A stretch of DNA of 64,000 bases, from the NCBI RefSeq assembly GCF_029203305.1, contig NC_089467.1, forward strand, positions 310,001 through 374,000, written 5' to 3'. Of the stretch, positions 1 to 7,914 are shown piece after piece. The notes beneath the pieces were generated by a model that saw nothing but the letters and a program-made list of their open reading frames with translations, did not search any database and was not told the DNA's origin. Each line of letters begins with the position of its first letter. Position 1 is the first letter of the stretch. Source of the stretch: Yamadazyma tenuis (Eukaryota; Ascomycota; Pichiomycetes; Serinales; Debaryomycetaceae). The position numbers and the translations under genes were made by a program.

Positions 1-378
1 AATCATATGCCGGACTTATTTAAATGTGGAGAATCAATTTCTTACTTTGAAGGGAAGGACCATTTTTGACTCCGATTTATCTCCGATAAGCTACGGCCGA
101 TATGATGAATATATGGTTTTGGTGTTGATGTCTACTAATAACCAGCTACTACCTGCACGGGTGGTGTAGGATGCCAGCTATTCGTTATAGATGACAAGGC
201 CCTGGAAGCTGGCCCCCATAATAGCTGTTCTGGCCCAAAAGACGACCTTCTCATCCAAATCTGTGTACATCTGTACCTTAACAGAGCCTGAGATACCAAT
301 TTACTATGATCCCTACCTGAGCAGCTGCAAAATCACATTTTTGACTTTTTGATTTTTGCACATTCTAGCGCATACGTG

Positions 379-541
379 TATGCAGGTTAGAAGACGCCAT
401 AATTATCTCCGATGTTACCTCCGGAGTGGCTGGAATATTTATAAGCATTTACACTTATGTGCAGGTTCACAGACGCCAGAATTATCTCTGCAGATACCAG
501 AATTATCTCCGATGTTAGCTCCGCAGAGGCTGGAATATTTA
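379..541. repeat. Duplicated promoter module with paired CTCCG sites
   Basis: Two diverged copies of one module lie head to tail (about 379-443 and 456-541). Each runs from a TGCAGGTT block through GACGCCA and AATTATCTCCGATGTTA to GGCTGGAATATTTA. The second copy carries an extra internal duplication of the AGAATTATCTC part. Both copies hold CTCCG-N7-CTCCG (407-423 and 507-523), which is CGGAG-N7-CGGAG on the other strand, the layout typical of dimeric zinc-cluster activators. A related CTCCG-N6-CTCCG pair sits at 70-85. The rest of 1-583 shows no gene. That this controls the oxidoreductase starting at 584 is inferred from position. Confidence 0.6.
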
Positions 542-583
542 AAACCATCGACAGAGCCTACGAAACTTTTTTAAAAAGTAGGC

Positions 584-1660
584 ATGTCTACCGTCGTTAT
601 TATTGGATCTAGTTTCGCCGGTCTTGCGATCGCCAGAATCTTCGCCAAATTGGACAATTCGTTCAAAATCACCTTCATCTCCCCAAGTGATAAGTTTTAC
701 CCCGTGCCCTTGACACCAAAGCTCGCGGTTGACACATCTCATGTTATACTTGAAGAAATCAACTCCACAATTTTGAAGGACTCTCCTGCCAAGTTCATCA
801 AGGGCTTGGTCCTTGAAATCGACCCTCTGAAGAACCAGGTTATCACCACCGCTGAGGAAAAGATTGTCAAATACGATTATCTCTTCATCGCATCCGGAAC
901 CAAAACCAATAATCATGCTTTCAAATGCTACGACTCACTCGACAAGAGTGTGGCTGCCTTGAAAGCCATAGAGGAGGGTCTTGCAACCGCCAAGAAGGTT
1001 GCTGTAATTGGTGGAGGTCCTACTGGCATTGAGATGGCAGCTGAGGCAATCGATAGATTTTCAGACCTCAAGGTTGACTTATACACGGGGACTGAACATC
1101 CAGCAATGTTCTTTGGCCAGCGTAGAAGACTTGGGACTGAGACCAAGTTGGCCACGATTGGTGTCAATGTCATCAACGGCAAGTATGTTAAGGAATTTAG
1201 TACTACGTCTCTTGTGGTTGATGGTAAGACCGTTGACTACGATTTAGTGATTGACTGTACTGGAGGTAAGCCAAACTCGGAATTCATTCCTGCTGAGCTT
1301 TTGGATGATAAGGGAAGATTGATCACCAACGAGTATTTCCAGACTAAGTATGACAACATCTACGGGTTTGGAGATATTGTGGCTATCACCCCAAACACCA
1401 TCTCAGAATTGGTGATTTATCTGGCTAAGACCCTCAAGCTGGTGATTCAAGTAGATATCTTGAAGCAGAAAACCAAGAAGATCCCTTACGGTAACAAAAA
1501 GGGAACTCTTGTCATTATGATCCCAATTACCAATAGAATGGGTGTGGGTGAAGCATTTGGATTCCCTATTCCTTCTTGGATCATTGCTTGGTACAAAGGT
1601 AAAGGAACTACTGAAGAGAAAGCCCATCACTTGCTTGGCTTTTTCGATAGACTCCCTTAA
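584..1660 (+). CDS. AIF/AMID-type FAD-dependent NAD(P)H oxidoreductase
   Basis: A 358-residue pyridine-nucleotide-disulphide oxidoreductase of the AIF/AMID/FSP1-like group. The FAD-binding Rossmann motif is at the extreme N-terminus (VVIIGSSFAGLAIA, residues 4-17). The second, NAD(P)H-binding Rossmann motif (VAVIGGGPTGIEMAAEA) lies near residues 138-154. A late FAD-contact motif, YGFGDI, is near residue 260. There is no obvious presequence, so it may be cytosolic or membrane-associated. The family oxidises NAD(P)H and passes electrons to quinones or other acceptors; the substrate cannot be read from sequence. The ATG at 584 directly precedes the first beta strand, and a TATTTAAA box lies about 45 bp upstream. 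It stands alone, behind a duplicated zinc-cluster-like promoter module, which suggests inducible expression (inference). Confidence 0.85.
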   Translation: MSTVVIIGSSFAGLAIARIFAKLDNSFKITFISPSDKFYPVPLTPKLAVDTSHVILEEINSTILKDSPAKFIKGLVLEIDPLKNQVITTAEEKIVKYDYLFIASGTKTNNHAFKCYDSLDKSVAALKAIEEGLATAKKVAVIGGGPTGIEMAAEAIDRFSDLKVDLYTGTEHPAMFFGQRRRLGTETKLATIGVNVINGKYVKEFSTTSLVVDGKTVDYDLVIDCTGGKPNSEFIPAELLDDKGRLITNEYFQTKYDNIYGFGDIVAITPNTISELVIYLAKTLKLVIQVDILKQKTKKIPYGNKKGTLVIMIPITNRMGVGEAFGFPIPSWIIAWYKGKGTTEEKAHHLLGFFDRLP

Positions 1661-2095
1661 TTGTTGAATTTATCATATCCTCTATATGTCCTCGATATAA
1701 TCACCCATTAATATATCCCCTGTATGCCTTGAATATGCGAAAGTAGTTGTACCCATGATTTGCAACCTGATACGGGAGTGTATGACCAATTTCGATGAGT
1801 CAGTAGGAGAAGATAAAAGATTTTTTGTCAAGGTGGATATCAATGGAGTGCTTGCAGACCCTATTGTAACACCCTACCTACCGTCCAATCCCTAGGAATC
1901 AAGCCAACATCATCACTACATGCTTTGCGTGCTTATCTGTTTACGATTCAGGGTTCCCCATGTTTATTGTGTTTGTTTTTCTTTGCAGTCATTTGAAGTG
2001 CGACATGATAAGGAGTGAGAAATGACTGCAATTTAAACGTGGTTTTTGTATTCATTATTCTCCCCTTCATATAAATACCCCTTGCTGTATCCATC
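1661..2095. other. Intergenic region with a 12-bp inverted repeat
   Basis: No gene is seen. A perfect inverted repeat has arms TTGCAGTCATTT (1983-1994) and AAATGACTGCAA (2020-2031) separated by 25 nt. A TATAAATA box is at 2070-2077. The repeat is upstream of this box, so it is more likely a protein-binding dyad than a hairpin in the mRNA. Confidence 0.6.
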
Positions 2096-3388
2096 ATGAT
2101 AATATTCCCAAGAGTATCCAGGACAAGAATTCCTAGAACAATGTCTTTATCTACAACTGCACCAATAGAGACCTATATGTCCAGATCATGGCTACGGCAG
2201 CACTTGTATTATTTGGGATACGATATAATAAGATTACAGTCATACCAGAAGTTAAGCAGACATATCGGTACTACCACTGGAGGCTTCATAAAGTCGCTTG
2301 TCTCCGATATTTCTACCTTCATCAACACGGAGTTGAATGAATCGAGTGCTGGGACCGAGGCCGCAAGCAAATTAAAGGAGTTGATGTATTTACACAACTG
2401 CGACCATGCCATAAAAGGAGAGATTAATGCCAATATTTCCGAGTGTCGCTTGTTCTTCATGCTGGCAGGCTACATCCTCTTGAACCAGACGAGCGAGAAG
2501 GTTGACGAGTTCACCGATCGATTGATTTCCATCTACATGGAATCAAAGGAATCTGTGTTGACCAGACGTGTAACCCAGAACGACCTGTTGACTACCCGAG
2601 TGGTGGAGTTGGCAAATGCTTACTATGAAGACTGTGATGTCAATTACGATTTGTTGTACAACAACAAGCCCCGGTCTTTGAACTTGTTTGTCACCAAGCA
2701 CATAAGCATTGAATTACCACCTTTGCCAAAACTCCATAACCGGAAGCTTTTGGTGAAATCTTTGGTCCACAAAGAACTTTATCGTGGTTTTGTGGATGAG
2801 TCACACCGCTTCTACCGAATTTTAATGGAAAACGGAATTGAGCCTCGTGAGGCCACTCAAATCATAAGAAACGACTTGTCCTTCTTTGATGGCTTGGGAG
2901 ACTTTTATTTATCACAGGAGTCTTCCAATCTATTGTACCGGTTCAAACATTCTGCTCCATACAAGAACGAAACATTTTTTGGAAAAAAGTCTTATACCTT
3001 GTTGAAGACGATTCTTGTAACCAACACTTTATTTTCAAGATTGGCTTTAGCTTACAACTTACACGAGGGTTTAGATGATCCCATTGTCAACGGGTTGTTT
3101 AGAGACACTTACGTGCCTTACTTGAATGATTGGAAGGATGTGGACTTTGACACTTGCCAGGAATTCAAGACTTATAGGTACGAACAGGAGTTTATAGCAG
3201 ACTATTTTGAACAGTACGTGGGTACCTTATTCTTAGAACAGCCTAAAACTGCCCAGATTTGGATCAACCAGATCTATGAGAACATATTGTTCCTGATAAG
3301 AGAAGAGCACAGGGTGCCCTCAAAGTTCCTTCACCAGTATGATTATCACTCCTGGGCAGTAGATGTTATTGGCAGAAGATTGAAATGA
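2096..3388 (+). CDS. RNase III-fold protein without dsRBD
   Basis: The C-terminal half (about 205-400 of 430 residues) reads as an RNase III domain. FDGLGD (264-269) matches the nuclease signature LEFLGD, and IADYFEQYVGTLFLE (367-381) matches the second signature ADxFEA. The four metal-binding acidic positions appear as D265 (usually Glu), D269, D369 and E372, so catalysis is plausible but untested. Residues 20-200 may hold a degenerate helical repeat of the fold (weak). No double-stranded-RNA-binding domain follows, which separates it from Rnt1, yeast Dicer and mL44. A mitochondrial role, like that of the RNase III-fold ribosomal proteins mL44 and mL57, is an alternative. Start: the ATG at 2096 is only about 20 bp from the TATA box, so Met16 (2141) may be the true start. 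Confidence 0.6.
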   Translation: MIIFPRVSRTRIPRTMSLSTTAPIETYMSRSWLRQHLYYLGYDIIRLQSYQKLSRHIGTTTGGFIKSLVSDISTFINTELNESSAGTEAASKLKELMYLHNCDHAIKGEINANISECRLFFMLAGYILLNQTSEKVDEFTDRLISIYMESKESVLTRRVTQNDLLTTRVVELANAYYEDCDVNYDLLYNNKPRSLNLFVTKHISIELPPLPKLHNRKLLVKSLVHKELYRGFVDESHRFYRILMENGIEPREATQIIRNDLSFFDGLGDFYLSQESSNLLYRFKHSAPYKNETFFGKKSYTLLKTILVTNTLFSRLALAYNLHEGLDDPIVNGLFRDTYVPYLNDWKDVDFDTCQEFKTYRYEQEFIADYFEQYVGTLFLEQPKTAQIWINQIYENILFLIREEHRVPSKFLHQYDYHSWAVDVIGRRLK

Positions 3389-3460
3389 TTACAATGATTA
3401 AATGTTTGATGCTTAGTAGAACAATAGTGCCGTATATATTTATTACATACTTAGGCCGAG

Positions 3461-6262
3461 TCATCTCTTCTGTTTCAACAATGCTGCAAGACCTCTTCTC
3501 TTGGGTTTCCGTTTCTTGGAAATGAACTTTTCGTTTTCACTATCATCACTTTGACTATCGCTTTCACTGTTGCTGTCGGAATCGGAATCGCTGTCACTCT
3601 GGGAATCTTCGTTGTTAGCGGCGGTTTTTGATTGTAAAAGTGAGGATGGCCTGGCTGGAATGGAAGAGTTTTTGTCTCTTACATCCGGAATACCCATTTT
3701 AGCCAAATCTGTTAATGAACTTAAGATTGGCTTTTTCAAAACATCCATGAAAGACTTTTTTCTTTCAGGGATACCAGTAAGAGCCTCTACAGAGTTCCGT
3801 TTCTTGGTTTCCGAGGCTATGACAGGCTCTGGCATCGTCTGGATGCTAGTTGAAATCAGTTTCTTTTGTATAATTTTAGCCGTATTAGGCTTAGTCGCAA
3901 GTTTAGCAGCCTTCGCTATTGCAACTGAAGAACTTGAACCAGAACCGGAGCTCGAAGATGAGTCTGAATCTGAGCCTGAATCTGAGTCCGAGTTAGAGGA
4001 AGCGCTGGAACTTGAAGCTGATGAGTCAGAATTAGAGTTCGAGCTTGAATCCGATGAATCAGAATCAGAGTTCGAGCTGGAACCCGAATCCGAGTCAGAA
4101 CTAGAGCCCGAACTGGAACCGGTATCCGAGTCCGAGTCAGAACTGGAGTGTTCCAACTTTGCAAGTCCCTTAGCTAATGCGGTTTTTTTTACCAATGCAG
4201 GGGCTTCTATACTGGCCTTTGCAAGCTGGATGATGGGTGGTTTCGTTGACGGTTCAGAAGATGAAGGCCCCAGAAAAGTGGGTTGGATTGCTTGACTTAA
4301 CTCAGGTGATTTGGGAGTAGATTTTTTCTCAGATGAATTGGGAGTAGCTTGGTTCTCGGGTGATTTGGGAGCAGCTTGTTTCTCAGGTAATTCGGATGCA
4401 GGGTGGATGTGGGGCTCTTCGTTGATTGCCAGATTAGATGTGCTAGGTGCCTGAGCAGATGTTTCCGAAGATGTTTTGGGGATTGATGTTACTTTTGGTG
4501 GCTTTACAGGGCCACTTTTGACCACTTTTGGTGGTCTTCCACGTCCACGTTTAGGGGGTGGCTGGAATTCCTCTGCAGTAGCAGCAGGATCTTCTGTAAC
4601 CTTTGTAGTGGATGTCTTTTCCTCGACAATGCTAGACTTTTCTGTTTCTATTTTGCTTTGTTTGTTACCAGTTACAGTAGCAGAGGCCGACTCACCATTT
4701 GAAGGCTCAATTACAGGGTTGTCTTGCGAAGTCGAGCTAGACTTTTGACTACCAGACGACCTGCGAGTCGCTTTTGTAGAGCTTGATGTAGATAATCGGC
4801 GACTGGTCCTTGTGGAGCTTGATGGATAAATAGCTGTAGCAGTCATATCAATTCGTAATTTGTTCAATGTGTTGTGAAGCTTTACATTTGGTGTCTTGTT
4901 CGTAGCTTCCAATGTATCTTTAACTATCAATCGGTGTGCTGCATTAGCCCTATAGGGAGATTCCATGATTTTTATAATTTGATCCTGAGTCATGGTTTTG
5001 TCCAGGCTCTCGTGGGTAGTGCCATTTTGATTATTTGGAGTAGGACTACTTTGAGGTTGAGAAGAGGATGAAGGTGGCTGAAAAGTTTTGTTGGCCCAAT
5101 GGTTCTCTATCTCCTCGTGTTCTTCAAGGTTCTTCTCGGACAAAATATGTCCCTTTTCTTCAATCTCTTCAGCTGTGGTTACAGTTGCAACCTTTTTTGA
5201 GATCTTTGAATTAGCCTTTTCAACTGGTTTTTGGACCGTTGAAGTCACAGATTTTTTGTCAAGGGCAAAGTTTTCTTCCTGTTCGAGTTCAGCGGTAGAT
5301 TCATCTGTTTCTTCTTGCTCTAATCCTGTTTCATCTGGCTTTAGGGCAGCCCTGGTGACCGCTTCTTGGGTTTCCAATTGGGTATGAACGGGAACGCTCA
5401 ACATACCTGAAGTTATCCGGTGACCGTTGTTCTTGTTAGTTCTATCTTGTCTCTTTTGAGGAATGATCCTGTCTTGTTCCGGACTTCTGGAAGGAGGAGG
5501 TAATACTAGAGAATTCATTGAAGTATCAATGAAGTCTCTAGTGGTATTAACGGTTGCATTCGGAGACAGGGCCTTCATGCTCCAAATGGATCTTCTTTGC
5601 TTTGTAGGAATATTGGGGTCTGCCGTGTCGAAGAATTCTGCCGTACGCTTTCGACTGCTTTCAGGAATCGAGCTGTCAGCTGTTAACACTGGAGCAGTAG
5701 GAATCAAAGGAGTACTTTGGTGATCGAATCGACTGCCATTACCATTGGCAGCTTGTTCCACTTTATTAACGTAAGGAGTCACACTGTGATTAGCAGAACC
5801 GTGAACCGTTAAATATCCTCCGGCGGGAACTAAAGAGGAGTTTATACTGATATCATATAAAGGAGGGAAAGTGTTGTGGGTCAAGATTCTTATGATATCT
5901 CCAGAGGTGAAAACTTCATCGACGAGGTAGTCCGGGTCCAAATCACAGCCATTGTCATCTTGGACGCATTCTATTCTCAAATGCTCATCATCTGGATATA
6001 GCTTGTTGAAGCGGCTACAGATCTCATTACATACCAAACCAAGATTGGAGCCGCATTCAGCCAAGTGAAGGAACTTTCGGGTCCGTAACCTAAGGATCTC
6101 ATGGGCTTCACTTTCACCCAAAGAAATAGGCACGAGGTGTACCTGAAGTTTTACCTTGGGCATTTTAGGGTTGTTGTGAGTAGATGTGGTTTTTTCCGGA
6201 AGTTGAGTATCGCGCTGGTAATGATCTGGGCACTCCCTATTTATTTGGGGGAGGTGTTGCAT
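3461..6262 (-). CDS. NET1: NET1/TOF2-like nucleolar protein
   Basis: In S. cerevisiae Net1 is the core of the RENT complex: it holds Cdc14 phosphatase in the nucleolus, recruits Sir2 to rDNA and stimulates Pol I. Here the conserved Net1/Dnt1 N-terminal domain is visible (about residues 34-145, beginning PKVKLQVHLVPISLGESE). A long low-complexity, Ser/Thr-rich middle follows, with an AT-hook-like RGRGRPPK near residue 572. A Ser-Asp repeat tract covers about 704-777, then a second acidic tract, and the protein ends in a basic tail (KKRKPKRRG). Acidic Ser tracts of this type suit casein kinase 2 and Cdk/Polo phosphorylation (inference). Two starts are possible: 6262 (933 aa) or 6163 (900 aa, beginning MPKVKLQ). 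The second begins exactly at the conserved domain. TOF2 is the paralogous alternative. Confidence 0.75.
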   Translation of the reverse strand: MQHLPQINRECPDHYQRDTQLPEKTTSTHNNPKMPKVKLQVHLVPISLGESEAHEILRLRTRKFLHLAECGSNLGLVCNEICSRFNKLYPDDEHLRIECVQDDNGCDLDPDYLVDEVFTSGDIIRILTHNTFPPLYDISINSSLVPAGGYLTVHGSANHSVTPYVNKVEQAANGNGSRFDHQSTPLIPTAPVLTADSSIPESSRKRTAEFFDTADPNIPTKQRRSIWSMKALSPNATVNTTRDFIDTSMNSLVLPPPSRSPEQDRIIPQKRQDRTNKNNGHRITSGMLSVPVHTQLETQEAVTRAALKPDETGLEQEETDESTAELEQEENFALDKKSVTSTVQKPVEKANSKISKKVATVTTAEEIEEKGHILSEKNLEEHEEIENHWANKTFQPPSSSSQPQSSPTPNNQNGTTHESLDKTMTQDQIIKIMESPYRANAAHRLIVKDTLEATNKTPNVKLHNTLNKLRIDMTATAIYPSSSTRTSRRLSTSSSTKATRRSSGSQKSSSTSQDNPVIEPSNGESASATVTGNKQSKIETEKSSIVEEKTSTTKVTEDPAATAEEFQPPPKRGRGRPPKVVKSGPVKPPKVTSIPKTSSETSAQAPSTSNLAINEEPHIHPASELPEKQAAPKSPENQATPNSSEKKSTPKSPELSQAIQPTFLGPSSSEPSTKPPIIQLAKASIEAPALVKKTALAKGLAKLEHSSSDSDSDTGSSSGSSSDSDSGSSSNSDSDSSDSSSNSNSDSSASSSSASSNSDSDSGSDSDSSSSSGSGSSSSVAIAKAAKLATKPNTAKIIQKKLISTSIQTMPEPVIASETKKRNSVEALTGIPERKKSFMDVLKKPILSSLTDLAKMGIPDVRDKNSSIPARPSSLLQSKTAANNEDSQSDSDSDSDSNSESDSQSDDSENEKFISKKRKPKRRGLAALLKQKR

Positions 6263-6310
6263 AAACTTGGCACACCCTTCAAAAGTAACAGTATAATATG
6301 GTTTATAGTA

Positions 6311-6370
6311 GAACTACATCATTAGTCCGAGACGAACTACGTCGTTAGGCTAAGCCTGACCATAATGGTC
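6311..6370. repeat. Short tandem repeat and two adjacent palindromes
   Basis: GAACTAC(A/G)TC(A/G)TTAG occurs twice (6311-6325 and 6334-6348, period 23). Two odd-length palindromes follow back to back: AGGCTAAGCCT (6347-6357) and GACCATAATGGTC (6358-6370). The cluster lies 50-110 bp upstream of the longer NET1 start and 3' of RAD28. A regulatory role is inferred. Confidence 0.5.
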
Positions 6371-6444
6371 TGAATACTGTGTAAGGTCCACCAAACCCAA
6401 GAAATATCTCAACATCGCGCTAGCTGCAAAATTGTCGTAAATCA

Positions 6445-7791
6445 TTATAGCTTGTCTATATCTAGAGAATTGCCTGACTTGACAGCGAGTCTGGCTTTTT
6501 TGATAAGTTCGTCATCGGAACCCACAGAAAGGGAGGCACCATGAATCTGAGCTTGGTGGAGCACATATGTTTGGTCTATAATGTCGCTCTTCTTCACAGT
6601 ATTTAGAATGGGGGAAAAGGCTAGGATCTCACCATCTATGGTTCCACAATAGAACCTATTCAGAAATGGTGCACCCATTGCAATGGAACAGGTTCTGCCA
6701 ATATTCTTGGATCCTTTACGATTGAGTCGCTTGACTAGTTTGCCGTCAATGGTTCGGAACACAAATATATCACTGTTATCACTAGGAAAGATTAAATGCT
6801 GCAATTCGCTCTCATATCTGTAGTTCAATGTTATGGGAATGGTTTGAAGATATTTGTTTCTCATGAGAGGCCCGAAACTCGTGAGCTTATTGACAGGTGG
6901 ATACGTAAATGAGAGCATATCCCACACCCTGATTCTATCGTCATTACCGGCACTGAAAAGAGTAGTACCCAATGGGTCCCACACCAAACCATTGACAGGA
7001 GCCAGGTGTGCTTTCACCGAGTCTCTGGACAAATTCCCCTTCGCCTGCACAGAGGAGCTGGTCCGTAGCATATCAAGTCGACACAAACATGCGGTGCTTC
7101 TTCGGATATCCCATACTTTGACTTCTCCATCGAATCCTCCTGATGCGAGGAGATTGGGGTTTCTAGGGTGCCATTTGACACAAAGAGTCTTTTCCTTGTG
7201 GCCGGTGAGTGTATGGGCACTGGAGGCAGACCGGAGATCAAGAAGCCGTATAAAGGGCTGATCACTGGCGGTTGCTATCAAGGTATTCTCATAGTTTGTG
7301 TCAAAGGAATACACACGGTTATTGAGATTGAATTCATACGCCACACTCAACTCATTAGTATCCCATACTTTGATGGTATGGTCAAAGGAGCCCAGCACAA
7401 ACATCCCGGTATCAACCGGCCACCATTGAATACAAGAAACACCAAAATCATGATACGATTTACGAGGAACAGTTGCAATATTTTTAAACACTCGAACAGG
7501 ATTATCATAGTCGGGCAATTCGTCATCCACGTCATTCTGCGACAGTAGCTGTTCCTGGAAGTGTAAGTCCCACAACTTGATGGAAGAATCGGCACACCCA
7601 CTCAACAAAAACTGGAAATCCTGAGTCTCTAGAGATAAGCTGTTGACCGCCGCATTATTGTGGCAGTTGATGGGGAAGACATTTTGGAAGCAGTTCTGAG
7701 CCAAAGCAGAATACCCTGACTCGGTCAAGGTGCGACAAAACTCTCCCGGGCTTATCTGGCCAACTTTGCGATCATTTATAAGAGATTGCAT
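6445..7791 (-). CDS. RAD28: RAD28/CSA-type WD40 protein
   Basis: A 448-residue WD-repeat protein resembling human ERCC8 (CSA) and yeast Rad28, the substrate receptor linked to transcription-coupled nucleotide excision repair. Motifs in order: LLSGCADSSIKLWDL, then the CSA-typical stretch with WWPVDTGMFVLGSFDHTIKVWDTN, IATASDQPFIRLLDLR, GHKEKTLCVKWHPRNPNLLASGGFDG followed by VKVWDIR, and a repeat ending DDRIRVWDM. The spacing of a TGMF segment before the second WD repeat and the RLLDLRS repeat match CSA rather than generic WD40 proteins. The start at 7791 leaves a 123-bp divergent promoter shared with SES1. No intron is evident. Another WD40 adaptor is the alternative reading. Confidence 0.75.
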   Translation of the reverse strand: MQSLINDRKVGQISPGEFCRTLTESGYSALAQNCFQNVFPINCHNNAAVNSLSLETQDFQFLLSGCADSSIKLWDLHFQEQLLSQNDVDDELPDYDNPVRVFKNIATVPRKSYHDFGVSCIQWWPVDTGMFVLGSFDHTIKVWDTNELSVAYEFNLNNRVYSFDTNYENTLIATASDQPFIRLLDLRSASSAHTLTGHKEKTLCVKWHPRNPNLLASGGFDGEVKVWDIRRSTACLCRLDMLRTSSSVQAKGNLSRDSVKAHLAPVNGLVWDPLGTTLFSAGNDDRIRVWDMLSFTYPPVNKLTSFGPLMRNKYLQTIPITLNYRYESELQHLIFPSDNSDIFVFRTIDGKLVKRLNRKGSKNIGRTCSIAMGAPFLNRFYCGTIDGEILAFSPILNTVKKSDIIDQTYVLHQAQIHGASLSVGSDDELIKKARLAVKSGNSLDIDKL

Positions 7792-7914
7792 CTGTCATTA
7801 GAAGAAGCCGTTTGGTCCACAAAACAAGTCGTGGGAAAAGTACAATAAAATGCTCGCAGACTTGAAGAAATTTGTCAAAAGAAAAAAAATACTCACCCAT
7901 ATCACCACCACGCA

